Shown here one piece after another: positions 1 to 10,454 of a stretch of DNA of 38,135 nt. This stretch comes from Zygnema cylindricum (Eukaryota > Streptophyta > Zygnematophyceae > Zygnematales > Zygnemataceae). The stretch covers positions 1-38,135 of the forward strand of contig JBBHKE010001211.1 in NCBI GenBank assembly GCA_037447655.1. The letters are read 5' to 3'. The notes under the pieces were generated by a model, which saw nothing but the letters and a program-made list of their open reading frames with translations, ran no database searches and was not told the origin of the DNA. Position 1 is the first letter of the stretch, and the number at the start of each line of letters is the position of its first letter. The position numbers and the translations under genes are program-made.

Positions 1-2877
1 GAAGAAAAGGAAGAGGTGGGGTTACAAAATGATCAAACTGTAGAGTCAGTGCATTAAAAGTAAAGGAGTAGCCTCTCTATCGTCTACTTCGGGGGACCAT
101 CCGTTTTAATTACTCTGGAGTTATATGATGCGTCGAGTATACAACTATGTTATATGCCTTTACTATAAAACGGTTGGTGTGTAGTATTGTCGCTTTTGTT
201 CTTGTTTTGCCACATAGTTTTCGGCAAGTTATTTCAGAAAGTACTACGATCGCCTAGGAAGACAATGCGAGTGAGATAAGTCGTAGTATTTTTACATGGG
301 TTGTTTTTTTAAGACTCAATTTGCTTTGGACCTCGAAAATGAATTGGATTGGAACATTTACCTCTGTTCTTAATCAGTGCGTTGCGACACATAATGGTTT
401 TTTTATTTTCATTTATTATGGAGACAGCATTGCCTCACCATGTATGGTAGTAAGGTCATTTACATGTTGTACCTTATTTGGTGTGGATCAGGTCATTGAA
501 GCTCATGGACTACCAGTGACAGTTGAAACATTCGTTCAATGGCGGGAGCAGTACGAAGCTGAACAAGCTTTGGAGCTAGCCAAGTGAGTGTTTTATTTTT
601 TATTTTATTTTTACTGTCTTTATTGAATCGCTGCAATCACGTCATTTCAGTTTTCCTAGGTTAAGTCTTCACCTGTACTTCTCACAGTTTTAAGGATTTT
701 TGAGGCTTGACAGTTTAGGGAGTATTTATCTTAAGAAACATAGATTGTTAGAGGAAGTTGTTTAGTCATGAGTGAAACTTATTTCTAATGGGACACCAAA
801 ACAGGGTAATTTTCCTGTTATAGCTCTGGTTAACAACCTCCTGGGACATCCTACTCTATCAGAATGGTTTTATCAAACAACAACGAACTCTCTGAGCTGT
901 CTCAACTGTCGCTGAAAAAACGGAGAGCCCTAGTCATGTAACCATAGAACAGCCACTGTAGACTAACATGAGGCTGGAGAGACACAAAGAATGCTTCATT
1001 AGGTTGTTTCTTTATTTAGACATTAGCAATAAATGACCAATGGAGTTAGAAAATGAGAACGATACTTTGTGAAGTGGCTGCGATGGGTAAAAACAGAAAT
1101 TCTAGTTTTGTCATACGTGAAGATAACAGTTCAGCTAGTAAGTTTACAGCAAAACCGAGCATGACCAGTCACTGACAAAAGATGCAAAACATGGAGGCAG
1201 TATCTTTTCCTTTTCAGTTTGAGATTAAAAATCAGAATACAGAACCATAGGAAAGTTGAAAAATGAGAAGTTGATCGACATACTCAACAATAATTGCATA
1301 TTGATGTAACATTGAATTATATGGTTTTTTTTTACCAAACAATTTACTCTCCCCAACATATCGGTGAGGGGTCTCAGATAAACAATGGGCATTTCTTCGG
1401 TCTGTTACAAAACAATCACCAACTTTAATTGCAGACCTAACTGTCAACATGGATTTGAGAAACACTTTCTATTTGATAATGCCAAGTTCTGTGTTGTGTT
1501 ACTAAATATGTTGGTGAACCTGAGGTGCCCAATGTCTATGTAGCAATTAGCTTGACATTTGTAAATGAATTTCAAGGATGTCGAGTAAAATTAATTGGAG
1601 GCTTAATTAGAATTAACTGGGCATTCTTGTAAAATTACCTGCATCCCATAAAGTGAGCTTGCAGATATGAGTTACACTATAGAAAGGCTGGTGATAGGAC
1701 GAATTGAAAGTCTCTCATCTAATCACTTTTAGGAAAATATGGTACTAATTACATTTGAACAGAACGGGACAAGCGAAGGCAATATTTTTATGAGTATCAA
1801 ATTGCATTCTGAAGCATATTTGGAGAATTTGAACTGCGTGTATGTGTTCTCCATTATCCCTGCAGGATCTTTACACAGTCTTCTGAAGTATAAGATCTTT
1901 GTCAGCTAATGACTGTTTTTCTGGTGTGATGGGAGGACAGGCTCTTACCAGACTCCACGCTTTTAATGAACAAAGAAAAGAAAATGACAGGGAGACAATG
2001 GTTCGAGGGTGGTCGTCACATGCAGGTGATATTACTTGGCAACATTAAACGTCTAAAAGAACATCTTAAATGGGGTCTTTAGAAATGTTAAGTGTTTAGA
2101 GATGTGCGGTCTTGTGCTCGATGTGCTAAGCTAAAAGTGTGAAGACTGTGGGAATCTATTTGCAGAAAGGAGGAGCCAGAATGGGTGTTGTGGAAGGCGA
2201 AGAAGAGGAGGACGAATTTGATGACGATTTTGACGATGAAGGTGAGCCCACAAACTGGACAGCCAGAATGTCTTGTTGAACCTTATTGGAGATTTGAGGC
2301 ATCATGTTGATTGAGATCGGTGTCCTTTCAGAAGAAGAAATGGGCCCTATCTCTGTTAAAACTGCCATGATATCTTTGTTTTTGTCACCGAGAAAGAAGG
2401 TCGGTGTGCTCGTTTCAAGCATTTTTGCTTCGCATGTTTGCATTGGAGTTCATTGTGTCATCTATTTTTTCACCTGTAACCCTTCCGAGCATTATATGAA
2501 TATTTTTAATAACGATTGTCACCATGTCTTATACTACTGTTGTTCATTATGCTAGTCACTATGTTGCTAGTGTTGTTCATAATGATAATCACCATGCCTT
2601 ATACTAATGTTTTGCATAATGATGGTCATAATGTCTCGTACTAATGTTGTTCATAATGACGAACCCCATGCCGTGATGGTGAACGATGGTTGTCGTCTGC
2701 CGAAGGGATTATGTAGCTCTATCATCCTCTTGGTCCTTGGAAGTGTTTAGCTTGGTAGCTGGGACTCCGTCAAGAGATGTTGATGTTTTTTTTGTTTTTT
2801 TTTTTTTTTGGGTGGCGGATATTGATGAAGAGGACATTCTTGAGCATTATTTGGCAGAGAAAAGTGATAAGCAATGA
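1..2877 (+). CDS. RWD domain-containing protein (RWDD1/Gir2-like), 3' part, spliced
   Basis: This is the C-terminal half of an RWDD1/DFRP2-type protein. Members of this family bind DRG GTPases or Gcn1 through an N-terminal RWD domain, which would lie left of the window. Exons supported by splice sites and phase are 492-583 (reads VIEAHGLPVTVETF then QWREQYEAE; donor GTGAGT), 1941-2025 (contains MTGRQWFEGG; acceptor GGACAG), 2166-2241 (acidic EGEEEEDEFDDDF; donor GTGAGC) and 2831-2877 (DILEHYLAEKSDKQ, then TGA). The phases run 2, 0, 1 and agree at every junction. Bases 1-15 (EEKEE, donor GTGGGG) could be the end of the preceding exon because the phase fits, but that exon is too short to be sure. 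The order of the motifs VTVETF, TGRQWFE, acidic stretch and LEHYLAEKSD matches the plant homologues as I remember them. The gene converges on the carrier gene that ends at 4405. Confidence 0.82.
584..1940 (+). other. Intron of the RWD gene
   Basis: This 1,357-base intron begins GTGAGT and ends GGACAG. It is AT-rich, and I recognise no gene or repeat in it. Short open frames here do not carry a recognisable domain. Confidence 0.75.
2242..2830 (+). other. Last intron of the RWD gene
   Basis: The intron begins GTGAGC and ends GATGAAG after a long T tract at about 2788-2809. The tract is 20 bases upstream of the acceptor. Using the AG at 2829-2830 restores the frame of the conserved DILEHYLAEK tail, whereas the next AG two bases later does not. 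The intron contains a 37-bp minisatellite. Confidence 0.75.
2515..2658 (+). repeat. 37-bp minisatellite, four units
   Basis: The units are 2515-2551 (37), 2552-2584 (33), 2585-2621 (37) and 2622-2658 (37). Each ends in TTCATAATG or a close variant (TTCATTATG, TTGCATAATG). They lie wholly inside the last intron of the RWD gene. Confidence 0.8.
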
Positions 2878-4404
2878 GATATAGGCAACATCTGCATGCG
2901 GATTTTTGTTGTAATTATCCTTAATTTAGAAATGTTCAGTCAATTTTAAGGGTTTTTTCCTGTTTCGTGTATTTTATCTTTGCTCATATTCTGAAGAGTT
3001 TTTGTTTACCGATTCAGAAAATATCAATATCTGCATTGGAAGCCGGATCTAGTTGTGATGCAATCATCTTTGCAAGTCTACACGTCCAGTTTTATTCCCA
3101 AGTTCTTTCGAAACATTGGCCGTGCATAGAAAGGTTTATCTGTTTGTTAATTGGTACGTGTTTTCGAGGTAGATAGTGACAATGAATTTCTGCAGATCAT
3201 GGGTTTCTGAGGAATTGCAAATGGCAACAATACTATTGGTGGTCGGAACAAAGAAGACCAATGGTGGCCATTGGTGGTGGCCAGAGTGGTGTCTTCTGTG
3301 TCTTTTCCTGTGAGCAATTTTACAGGCACTCAGCAATTATTTGCAGGTAGCCACTAAATGTCAAAATCAGAAGTGTGAAGTTCTGTCGAAGGGGTCTGAC
3401 AGCTCAAGCGATGACCATTTAACACATGCTGGAACAGAGCTGTGAAGTTCTATGAGGTTCTGTGAATTTCTGTTCAAGGGTGATACACGTGAAGTGGCTA
3501 CCCTTCAAAGAGAACATGGAACTATTGGATACTTGGACTGTTCAAAATCTTTGGAGATAGTCCGGAATTTTCTGCTGCTTTTCGAGGATCAACTGGTGTC
3601 AATCGCGCTTACAAGCCAATAAAGCAGCAGAATCTTCCTTGTAAATTGACCATTAAAAACAACCAAGAACCTTACGAATTGACAGTTGGGGCATTGCCAT
3701 GACATTCTATATCTTAGTAAGGATGAAAAGTCTGGCTGGCAAATTGCAAAGCTTCACGAGCTCCAACGGTTCTTGCGAAGGGCATTTGTCCAGAAAAATA
3801 TGCATACTATAGCCAGGTCGGATTAAACAATACAAAGGTACTGTGAAAATCTGCCCTACTGTACCAAACCTTTCAACCACTTTAAAGTGTGGAGAATAGC
3901 TGTCAATGGACACTAAAAGGTCGATTTGTCCATAGCTCAAAATGAGATCAATTTTCTCAGATGTTCTTCTAGAGCGAATAGGCCTTGGCGATGGCCACCG
4001 TGAAAGATTTTTTGTCACCTTCGATGAATGCTATGAAATCATCCATTCCACTGCATACTTTTTATATTTAAGGGCTCAATCTTTAGTATATTAACATATC
4101 GAAATCTGACTGTTACAAGACAGTGAAAAAGGAAGAATGACCTCCTTGCCTCGCATAATGAAATAAGCAATTAGTTTACTGTACAAAAATTAATGATTTG
4201 GGCGAACGAAAAATCGAGAAAAAAAAGCTTCAGCCAAGCTTTCCTCCATCATAAGCCTGTTGTCGCTTCTTTTTGAAGGGAACAAAAAATCAATACAACC
4301 CCTTCATACAGGAGTCAGTTTACTATCCTCTATTGCTACCAATTAAACAAAACAAAGAATCAATAAAATTCCTTCGTACAGGAGTTAGTTTTAGTCCTCT
4401 ATTG
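2878..4404. other. Intergenic region between convergent genes
   Basis: This stretch should hold the 3' UTRs of both flanking genes. One open frame of 103 codons lies at 4018-3707 on -. On + there is an open stretch near 3735-3820 that ends at a possible donor (CCAG/GTCGG). Neither resembles a protein I know. I see no transposon ends here. The region is less AT-rich than the transposon cluster further right. Confidence 0.5.
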
Positions 4405-4409
4405 CTACC
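4281..4409 (+). repeat. 70-bp tandem duplication over the carrier stop codon
   Basis: Bases 4281-4340 recur at 4351-4409 with about ten differences, and both copies end in CTCTATTGCTACC. On - the first copy encountered contains the last codons and the TAG (4407-4405) of the carrier gene. The second copy is in its 3' UTR. Confidence 0.75.
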
Positions 4410-6134
4410 TACCATCCAGTGGAACTTGTGCTTGAACACCTCGATGCAAAAACCACTTCACTTCATCGTAGGAAGCTAAAATAATTGCTGCACCAGTTCC
4501 ACGAAACATATTACTCAAACAGCCTTTGTAGAAAGCGACTAATCCTCCTTGATAGTAAATTCTCCTCCAACAGTCAAAAGTATTCGCGTACAATTTTGTC
4601 TTCAAGCCCGACTGCATCATCATACGATGCCGTACCGTATCAAAGGGGTAAGCCACAAGACCGGCCGTTGTAGTAGAAGCCTGAGCCAAGCCCATCGGCT
4701 CCAAAACGAGCTTTTGTGCTCGTCTTCCAAAAACAATTGCTTAGCCGTATCAAAACCGCCAAAATAAACACTTCGGTGAACAACTATTCCGTGTACCGAG
4801 GCAAAAAAACCCTGGTATAGCCCTCTCACACCTTCTGCTCTATAAATTGTGTACAAAAAATGCCCTAGTCCTTTAAACTGCCTCTCTGACCCCAAGTCGG
4901 TAGCCAAACGAGTGTGTGCTATATCGAGAGGGTAAGTGAAAAGTAAGCTCGTGGCACCAGCAGCTGCACCTGCTGCGAAGTTTCTTCCTGACATACGCCA
5001 CCTGGAGGACACTTTCTCCGGATTATTTGAAAAATCGAGCACCGCAAATACTGTGCGATAATAGTCCTGCAATCATGTAGGTGTCCTAGATGAGTGCCAA
5101 ACATTTATTTGTTATTACCAACTGCCTCAGGATAGAAATCTGTTCACTCCCTTAGGAAATCAAAAGCTTGCTACGAGGCATTCAAGTTTGCTTCTGTTAA
5201 CTGTAACACATTTCCATCATGGATTGAATATTGATGTTTTTATTTTGATATTCTCACTAGCCTCGAGTGAGATCAATGTACAACAACAGAACCCCTATTA
5301 ATATTTGTATGATGATGATAATGATGATGTTAATGATGATGATGATGAGAAATGATATGGTCCTGCCTACCAAAAACAGTGAAAAACCATAACAAAGTAG
5401 ACACACCAATGTCTCAGTTTAAAGAAAACAACAGAAAAAGTCAAACAAAGAAAGGATATGGTGGACAAGAATAATGGATTTAAACCCTGAATCTCAGCTT
5501 TAAAAAACCTTACCTTGAATGCAAAGTTAAGAGCAACAGACGGATAATACCGAATTATGCTGCTGCCATTTCCTCTCCAAAGTGACCAAAATCCTTCTTC
5601 TTTTGTTATTCTAAAAATGGCGTCCATCATGCCCTTATACCGTGCCTTTCCTCTAACAAGATATGCCATATTGCTATCCTGAGTCTGTAGTACCAGCTTG
5701 GCTCTCTCAATTGGTGCTACAGCCGTGTGTGCTACACCTCCTAAGATGACTCCTGCCAGCAAGTCAGCCGGGAATGATTGCCACGCGGCCTTGTTTCGCT
5801 CTGCCAGGTGGCGGCCTCCGGCTGCTGCGAGGCCCTGCTGCATTGAGCTTGCCGGTTCCCCAGCTCCAGCCAGTTGACAGACTCCTGCTGACGTAGAAAA
5901 TGACGACAAAGGTGGTGTGCCAGCTGGCATGGCAGATGATGTGCCCGGCGTGGCAGGTGACATGGCAGGTGACGTGCCGGGTGACATGGGAGCTGAAGTG
6001 GCAGGTGATATGGCTGGTGGCGTAACAGATGACATGAATAATAAAAAAGAGTTTAGAGATTTGTGAGGTTTCCTAATCAACTGATTGTTGATTTCTCCGG
6101 TGGTGTGCTTCGCTTGTAAGTTTTGCTTCTCCAT
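4405..6134 (-). CDS. Mitochondrial carrier family adenine-nucleotide transporter, PM-ANT1-like, with a frameshift
   Basis: This is a mitochondrial-carrier-family protein that exchanges or exports adenine nucleotides. Arabidopsis PM-ANT1, the closest match I recognise, is a plasma-membrane ATP exporter. Exon 1 is 6134-5514 (207 codons; donor GTAAGG) and exon 2 is 5066-4405 (acceptor ATTGCAG). The intron is phase 0 between NFAFK and DYYR. Three carrier signatures are visible: APIERAK (residues 140-146), YPLDIAHTR and YPFDTVRHR followed by MMMQSG. HTAVAPIERAK, GNGSSIIRYYPSVALNF and YPLDIAHTRLA are typical of the PM-ANT1 branch. Oddities: a net one-base loss at the GGG of 4693-4691 shifts the frame after FWSRW; the nucleotide-carrier signature is RHRMMM instead of RRRMMM; and about 117 extra N-terminal residues are rich in Pro, Ala, Thr, Ser and Met. 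The ATG at 6134 follows an in-frame TGA, and M34 at 6035 is an alternative start. Confidence 0.88.
5067..5513 (-). other. Intron of the carrier gene
   Basis: This 447-base GT-AG intron on - contains a GATGAT-type microsatellite at 5309-5348 and no other feature I can name. Confidence 0.8.
5309..5348 (+). repeat. (ATG)n microsatellite
   Basis: An interrupted ATG trinucleotide run within the carrier intron. Confidence 0.85.
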
Positions 6135-6475
6135 AAAATTTCATCATGTCTCCAGTTCTGTTCCTTTCCTCTGTTTCAGGTTTTTCTTCTGCTTTACGGG
6201 AAAGAAAAAACAGGCATCTGATTCATAATTGCGCCTGCAGATTGCAATCAAACATGTCAGAAGCTAAAAAAAAATAACAATTTCAAAAGACATAGCGGCG
6301 AAAAAAAGAAACACTAATATGTTTGGTAGTCCAGAATGTAAAGTTATGGCAATGCGTTGCATGTCCATCCATAGCTCAAATGTGCGAAAACAATTAGAGT
6401 GTTCTGTACTTTACGCGTATTATACTTGAAATGAGGCAATGAGCGAAATGAGCACATAAGACGCATATAGTACAT
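6135..6475. other. Upstream region of the carrier gene
   Basis: This is the 340 bases between the carrier start and the first MITE. It should hold the 5' UTR and core promoter of the - strand gene. I see AT-rich DNA and A runs but no promoter element I can assign with confidence. If the promoter is here, the transposon cluster begins within 350 bases of the start codon. Confidence 0.45.
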
Positions 6476-6477
6476 TA

Positions 6478-7016
6478 CACCGCCAATCGTTATTAGCGTG
6501 TAAGTTTTTTTAGCGTATAAAAATAAATACCGTGGTGTACGCTATTTAAGAATTTGAAAATTTTGGAAAAAATCATACATTCTAATTGTTTGGTTATGGT
6601 AATTTGGATCTTTGAAAAAAAAAATGTCGGTCGCAAACATGCTTACACTAATATAGGTCTCCGTACAAAATCTGACAAATCGTACACAAATCGTACATTC
6701 ACACGGTCGAAACGCGGCTGTCGGACGAATATGTGCGAGCGGGATTTTTTACGACCTGGTTTTTATTCCTTTTTAGAACGCACATTCTCATGCGTCCGCG
6801 GTTACTAAAACTAATTTATTGTACTTTTTTAACTTAAAAAGGTACATTTATGTATGGTCTGACACTGACCGTACACCACTCTATTTAAGAGACAACGTAC
6901 TTAAAACAACCCTAAATAGAATAAAGAAAAAGATAGAATGAACTACACTAATGGAGAATAATAAAAAAAAAGCGGGACTGAATTAGTGTACACAACGCTA
7001 ATAACGATTGGCGGTG
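6478..7016. mobile_element. MITE-1, CACCG-TIR family, TA target site
   Basis: This 539-bp non-autonomous DNA element has inverted ends CACCGCCAATCGTTATTAGC at the left and its exact reverse complement at the right. It is flanked by TA at 6476-6477 and 7017-7018. It has no coding sequence. Its right 340 bases match 19690-20081, so it is a full-length relative of the split copy there. The TA duplication suits the Tc1/mariner/pogo group; that assignment is an inference. Confidence 0.88.
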
Positions 7017-7035
7017 TAGTGGATAGCGTTTCCTC

Positions 7036-7596
7036 CATATTTCAAAAGTAGGTGAAAGTACGCCCATACAATATGCCTATTGAACGTAAAACTTACAATA
7101 CGACCTTAAGACCCATATTATATTGGCCTCAAAATGAAATAAAATAGTATCAGGGTCGAGTTGCACATCGATCGATAGAGAATTAAACGTCATGTCTAAA
7201 TTATGAAAAAAAAATCGGACAAAAAAAAATATTTCTGTGAGTTTTGAAGTAAAACTTATTTAACCGTCAGATTCGGACGATCGGACGGTCGTTGATCAAA
7301 GTAGCGATCTAAGAAGATCACATAAAAAGCCCATAACACAACTTACGATAGGACTTACGTCCGCGTTTTTTTTTTTTCCGGGTTTTTTTTCCCGCGGAAT
7401 GTCATCCTACGCGGTGTCATTTCGCTAAAAAAATTCGTCGCGTGCGCTGTACTATGATGATACGTCATATTCGTACGTTCGTACATGGGTGTGCACAGCG
7501 CACACACATACAGTATGCCTTCTCTGCGCGAGTTTTGTGCCAAGTTTTGTGCGCCTAGCTAAGGCCTACCATAAAAACGCCTACTTTTAAAGTATG
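7036..7596. mobile_element. hAT-like MITE, copy A, 8-bp target duplication
   Basis: This 561-bp element is bounded by inverted ends CATATTTCAAAAGTAGG (left) and CATACTTTAAAAGTAGG (right, read inward). It is flanked by the perfect 8-bp duplication GTTTCCTC at 7028-7035 and 7597-7604. It has no ORF. An inverted relative lies at 35933-36389. An 8-bp duplication is typical of the hAT superfamily, but the end sequence is not a standard hAT end, so the class is provisional. It landed 9 bases from MITE-1. Confidence 0.88.
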
Positions 7597-7604
7597 GTTT
7601 CCTC

Positions 7605-7798
7605 GCACATTCGAAGATTTGAGCTATGATGTCATTAGGAAGTGCAATTAACATATGTTGTTACAGATGTAGTGTAGAATGTGTAGAATGTAAAGCACAC
7701 CAGTTATACCGTAACAATACAGTATTTGAACCGTTGTTGGCGGTTCCAAATTATTTTCTTCTACCCGTATATGTGAACAGAGTGGCATTTATTTTGGG
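7605..7798. other. Spacer between transposons
   Basis: AT-rich sequence with no recognised feature. A 77-codon open frame on + (7626-7859) runs into the neighbouring inverted repeat and looks fortuitous. Confidence 0.4.
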
Positions 7799-7831
7799 AA
7801 TCGCAGAGACAATTTTTGTTGCGCGCAGGTA
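7799..7831 (+). repeat. Left arm of a 33-bp inverted repeat around stacked MITEs
   Basis: The reverse complement occurs at 8529-8561 with one mismatch. The inner ends read GCGCGCAGGTA and TACCTGCGCGC. Two MITEs (7837-7999 and 8002-8528) fill the space between the arms. Confidence 0.85.
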
Positions 7832-7836
7832 CTGTA

Positions 7837-7999
7837 GTTGTCAAAAATTGTACATTTGAAGTACAGTGTAGTACAGCTTACGTACCTTCGCTACAATATT
7901 TCGCCAGTCAAAGATGTTCGACAGATAAACCGTCAAATCTGAACTTAAAGGTACGTAAATTGTACTAAACTGTACTTCAAATGTACAATGTTTGACAAC
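7837..7999. mobile_element. 163-bp MITE with about 50-bp TIRs, TA-flanked
   Basis: The left end GTTGTCAAAAATTGTACATT and the right end, read inward, GTTGTCAAACATTGTACATT match over about 50 bases with a few mismatches, so almost the whole element folds into a hairpin. The flanking TA pairs are 7835-7836 and 8000-8001. The right TA is also the left TA of MITE-2. Confidence 0.82.
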
Positions 8000-8001
8000 T
8001 A

Positions 8002-8528
8002 CACCGCGAATCGTTATTAGTGTCAAAGTCACTAATTTGGGTTGTTAAAATTTTGATTTTTTTCCTCAAATAGGATACATGATTTTATTTTTTCCTTGAC
8101 GTTAATTAAGGTACCGTACAAAATAAAGTAAAGCTCGAAAGTACAATAAAATATAAATAATGTGGTGTACGGTATATGTCATGTACCATTTTAAGTGAAA
8201 ATTTACAAAAAATGAATTAAATCAGACGCGCACGCATAGGAACGTGCGCTAAAAAAAACAGGATTAGTCTGACACGTAAATTAGTATAGCATGTACGGAT
8301 ATTTTAAATTCGCGACGGGGTACGATTTCTAATATTTCGTACGGGTACATATATTAATGTACATAATCGTACGGTGAATATTCCATTTTTGTTGTTCCCA
8401 AATTAGCATAAACGCCGAAATTAGAATACACATTTTTTTTGAAAAAAATCAAATTCTTAAGTAGCATCAATTACGGTAAATTTTCTTCAACACTATTTAA
8501 ACTTTGACACTAACAACGATTCGCGGTG
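8002..8528. mobile_element. MITE-2, CACCG-TIR family, TA target site
   Basis: This 527-bp element has ends CACCGCGAATCGTTATTAG and, at the right read inward, CACCGCGAATCGTTGTTAG. The match continues through TGTCAAAGT, about 28 bases in all. It is flanked by TA at 8000-8001 and 8529-8530. It contains no coding frame. Confidence 0.88.
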
Positions 8529-8561
8529 TACCTGCGCGCAACAAAAATTATCTCTGCGATT
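8529..8561 (-). repeat. Right arm of the 33-bp inverted repeat
   Basis: Partner of 7799-7831. The arm begins at the TA that closes MITE-2. Confidence 0.85.
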
Positions 8562-8889
8562 AGCAAATTGCCATATTCCCTTTATTTTTAGACGAAATGA
8601 ACAGCATCTTTGTGTTATCAGAACATTATGTACTATTTAGTTATATAACAGGGAGAACAGTTAAAATATTATTTTAACACAAACACAATACATAATTGTG
8701 GTACAAAAGTATAGTAACTCTACAGTATAGTTTTACACAATAGATGTCTCATTCGTACGGATTTTGACATCTTTACGAAACTTCGTTATTTTTTTTATAT
8801 TTTGAACCTTTCGTAAAATGCGTATACTTTTCGTACGGATAACATGTACGGACACAATGTACGTAAATATTCAAATAAGCGGTTGAACG
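8562..8889. other. AT-rich spacer with GTAC and CGTACG words
   Basis: No gene or complete repeat is recognised. Short words such as CGTACGGA recur here and throughout the cluster. Confidence 0.4.
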
Positions 8890-8891
8890 TA

Positions 8892-9772
8892 CACCGTGAA
8901 TCGTTATTAGCGCTAAACACTATTTTGGGTTCAATGCCTAAACGCCAACAAAATGTCAAAAACTAACGCTAATTTATAGACCTAACAGTAATTTGGGCGA
9001 TATTCTTTGTTCACATGTTCGACGCTTGAACATGTGAGAACAGATTCCCGCGATTCTCCCTCGTCTTTATGATTGAGAATCAAATTTGAGTGCACTTTTT
9101 CTTGGCGACGCACTCAATTTCCCGTGTCGACGTCGTTATCTGACACTTATTTTGTACGTCTATACAAAATAATGAGCAGTTTGCGTACAAACCGATTCAT
9201 TCTTTATACTACACTATTTAAATTTTTCAAAAAGGCGAAAAAAAAGCAATTAACGCTAATTATACAGTAACTTTAGTTTGTGTTCACATGTTCGACAATT
9301 AAACATGTGAGAATATGTTTTCGTGATTTCCCTTCGTCCTTATGATTTGGAATCAAATCTGAGTACGATATTCCGTGGCGACGCACTCAATTTCCTTGGT
9401 CGACGCAATAACCTGACACTTATTTTGTACGCCTGTACAAAATAGCGAATAATCTAGTACAAACAGAGGCAATTCGTACATTGTACTTTTTAAAAGCAGT
9501 TGAAACTAGAGTGGCTAACGCTAATTAAAAAGTACTCATATTACCGTAAAGCAAAAATAAGGATGATTAAGTTGTAGTAGTATTTTTTATTAAATGTTTT
9601 TACATTTTTTTTTTTTTTATAAAGTCAAAGTCGGTCAACGCCTTTTATAAATTTTTGTTTGTTTCATGCGCATATTCGTTATTTTTTGGGCGTTTCATGC
9701 GTGCGTTTTATGCGCATGAGACATCTATGGTTAACACTAATATTTTTTCTACACTAATAACGATTAGCGGTG
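8892..9772. mobile_element. MITE-3, CACCG-TIR family, TA target site
   Basis: This 881-bp element has ends CACCGTGAATCGTTATTAG (left) and CACCGCTAATCGTTATTAG (right, read inward). It is flanked by TA at 8890-8891 and 9773-9774. It is longer than its relatives because of an internal tandem duplication (9011-9470). No transposase frame is seen. Confidence 0.86.
9011..9470 (+). repeat. 273-bp-offset tandem duplication inside MITE-3
   Basis: TCACATGTTCGAC at 9011 recurs at 9284. The homology runs through the GGCGACGCACTCAATTTCC and TGACACTTATTTTGTACG words to about 9190 and 9465. The two copies differ at many sites, so the duplication is old. Confidence 0.8.
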
Positions 9773-9774
9773 TA

Positions 9775-10454
9775 GTATAAACATCGATGTATCGTTTTTT
9801 TTTCTTGAACCTTATTTACGCACAGCTGACTCTAGAAATTTCTGCCACCGCACTGTATGCTGATTTAGTGCTATTTCTTTACGAAATGAGCGCACGTTTG
9901 GAATCTTTAGCACTGGATACAACTCCAGCGTATGGCGATTCACTCTCGTTCTCCACGTGTACTTCACAAGGACCACGTGGCTTCAAACCTGTCCATCAGA
10001 CTTTGTTGATTCATGTATCGTATTCTGATTTGTCAATTTTCAGGGGATGGTTTTATTACAGAAAATCTTCATAAATACCACAGTTCACATGGAATTTCGC
10101 CTTTAGTTACGTTGTACACATAATAGACTACACTACAGAACTATACTCTTTCAACCAATGTGGATGTAGATTTCATACAATTCGATCTCAAGTAAAGAGT
10201 TCGTCACTTAGGTCTTTCAACACCTCATTGGCTCATTGGGCTTCGACAAATAAAGTACAATACTGTAGCATTTTAACGTCAAAAAAAAAAATGAAGAAAG
10301 GGAGACACCTGTGACAGCAAATTCTCTTCATATAGACGGATACACCGTAGACAATTGTACTCTTAAAGTTCTGTACGTTTTCGTGAGATACTGGCAAATT
10401 TTTGTATCTTCATGCTCGAATGTACATTTTTACGAAAAGACAATTTTATAAGAG
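9775..10454. other. Spacer left of the nested giant element
   Basis: AT-rich DNA. An open frame of about 95 codons at 9787-10074 (+) shows no recognisable domain, and I do not call it a gene. No transposon ends are identified. Confidence 0.4.

Noticed and set aside
2304-2555. 83-codon frame on + and its 95-codon - partner (2156-2443)
   Set aside because: Both lie across an exon-intron border of the RWD gene and show no domain; the exon frame explains the region.
3707-4018. 103-codon frame on -
   Set aside because: No recognisable motif, no splice partner found, and intergenic between convergent genes.
9787-10074. 95-codon frame on +
   Set aside because: Low-complexity start, no domain, in a transposon-rich spacer.
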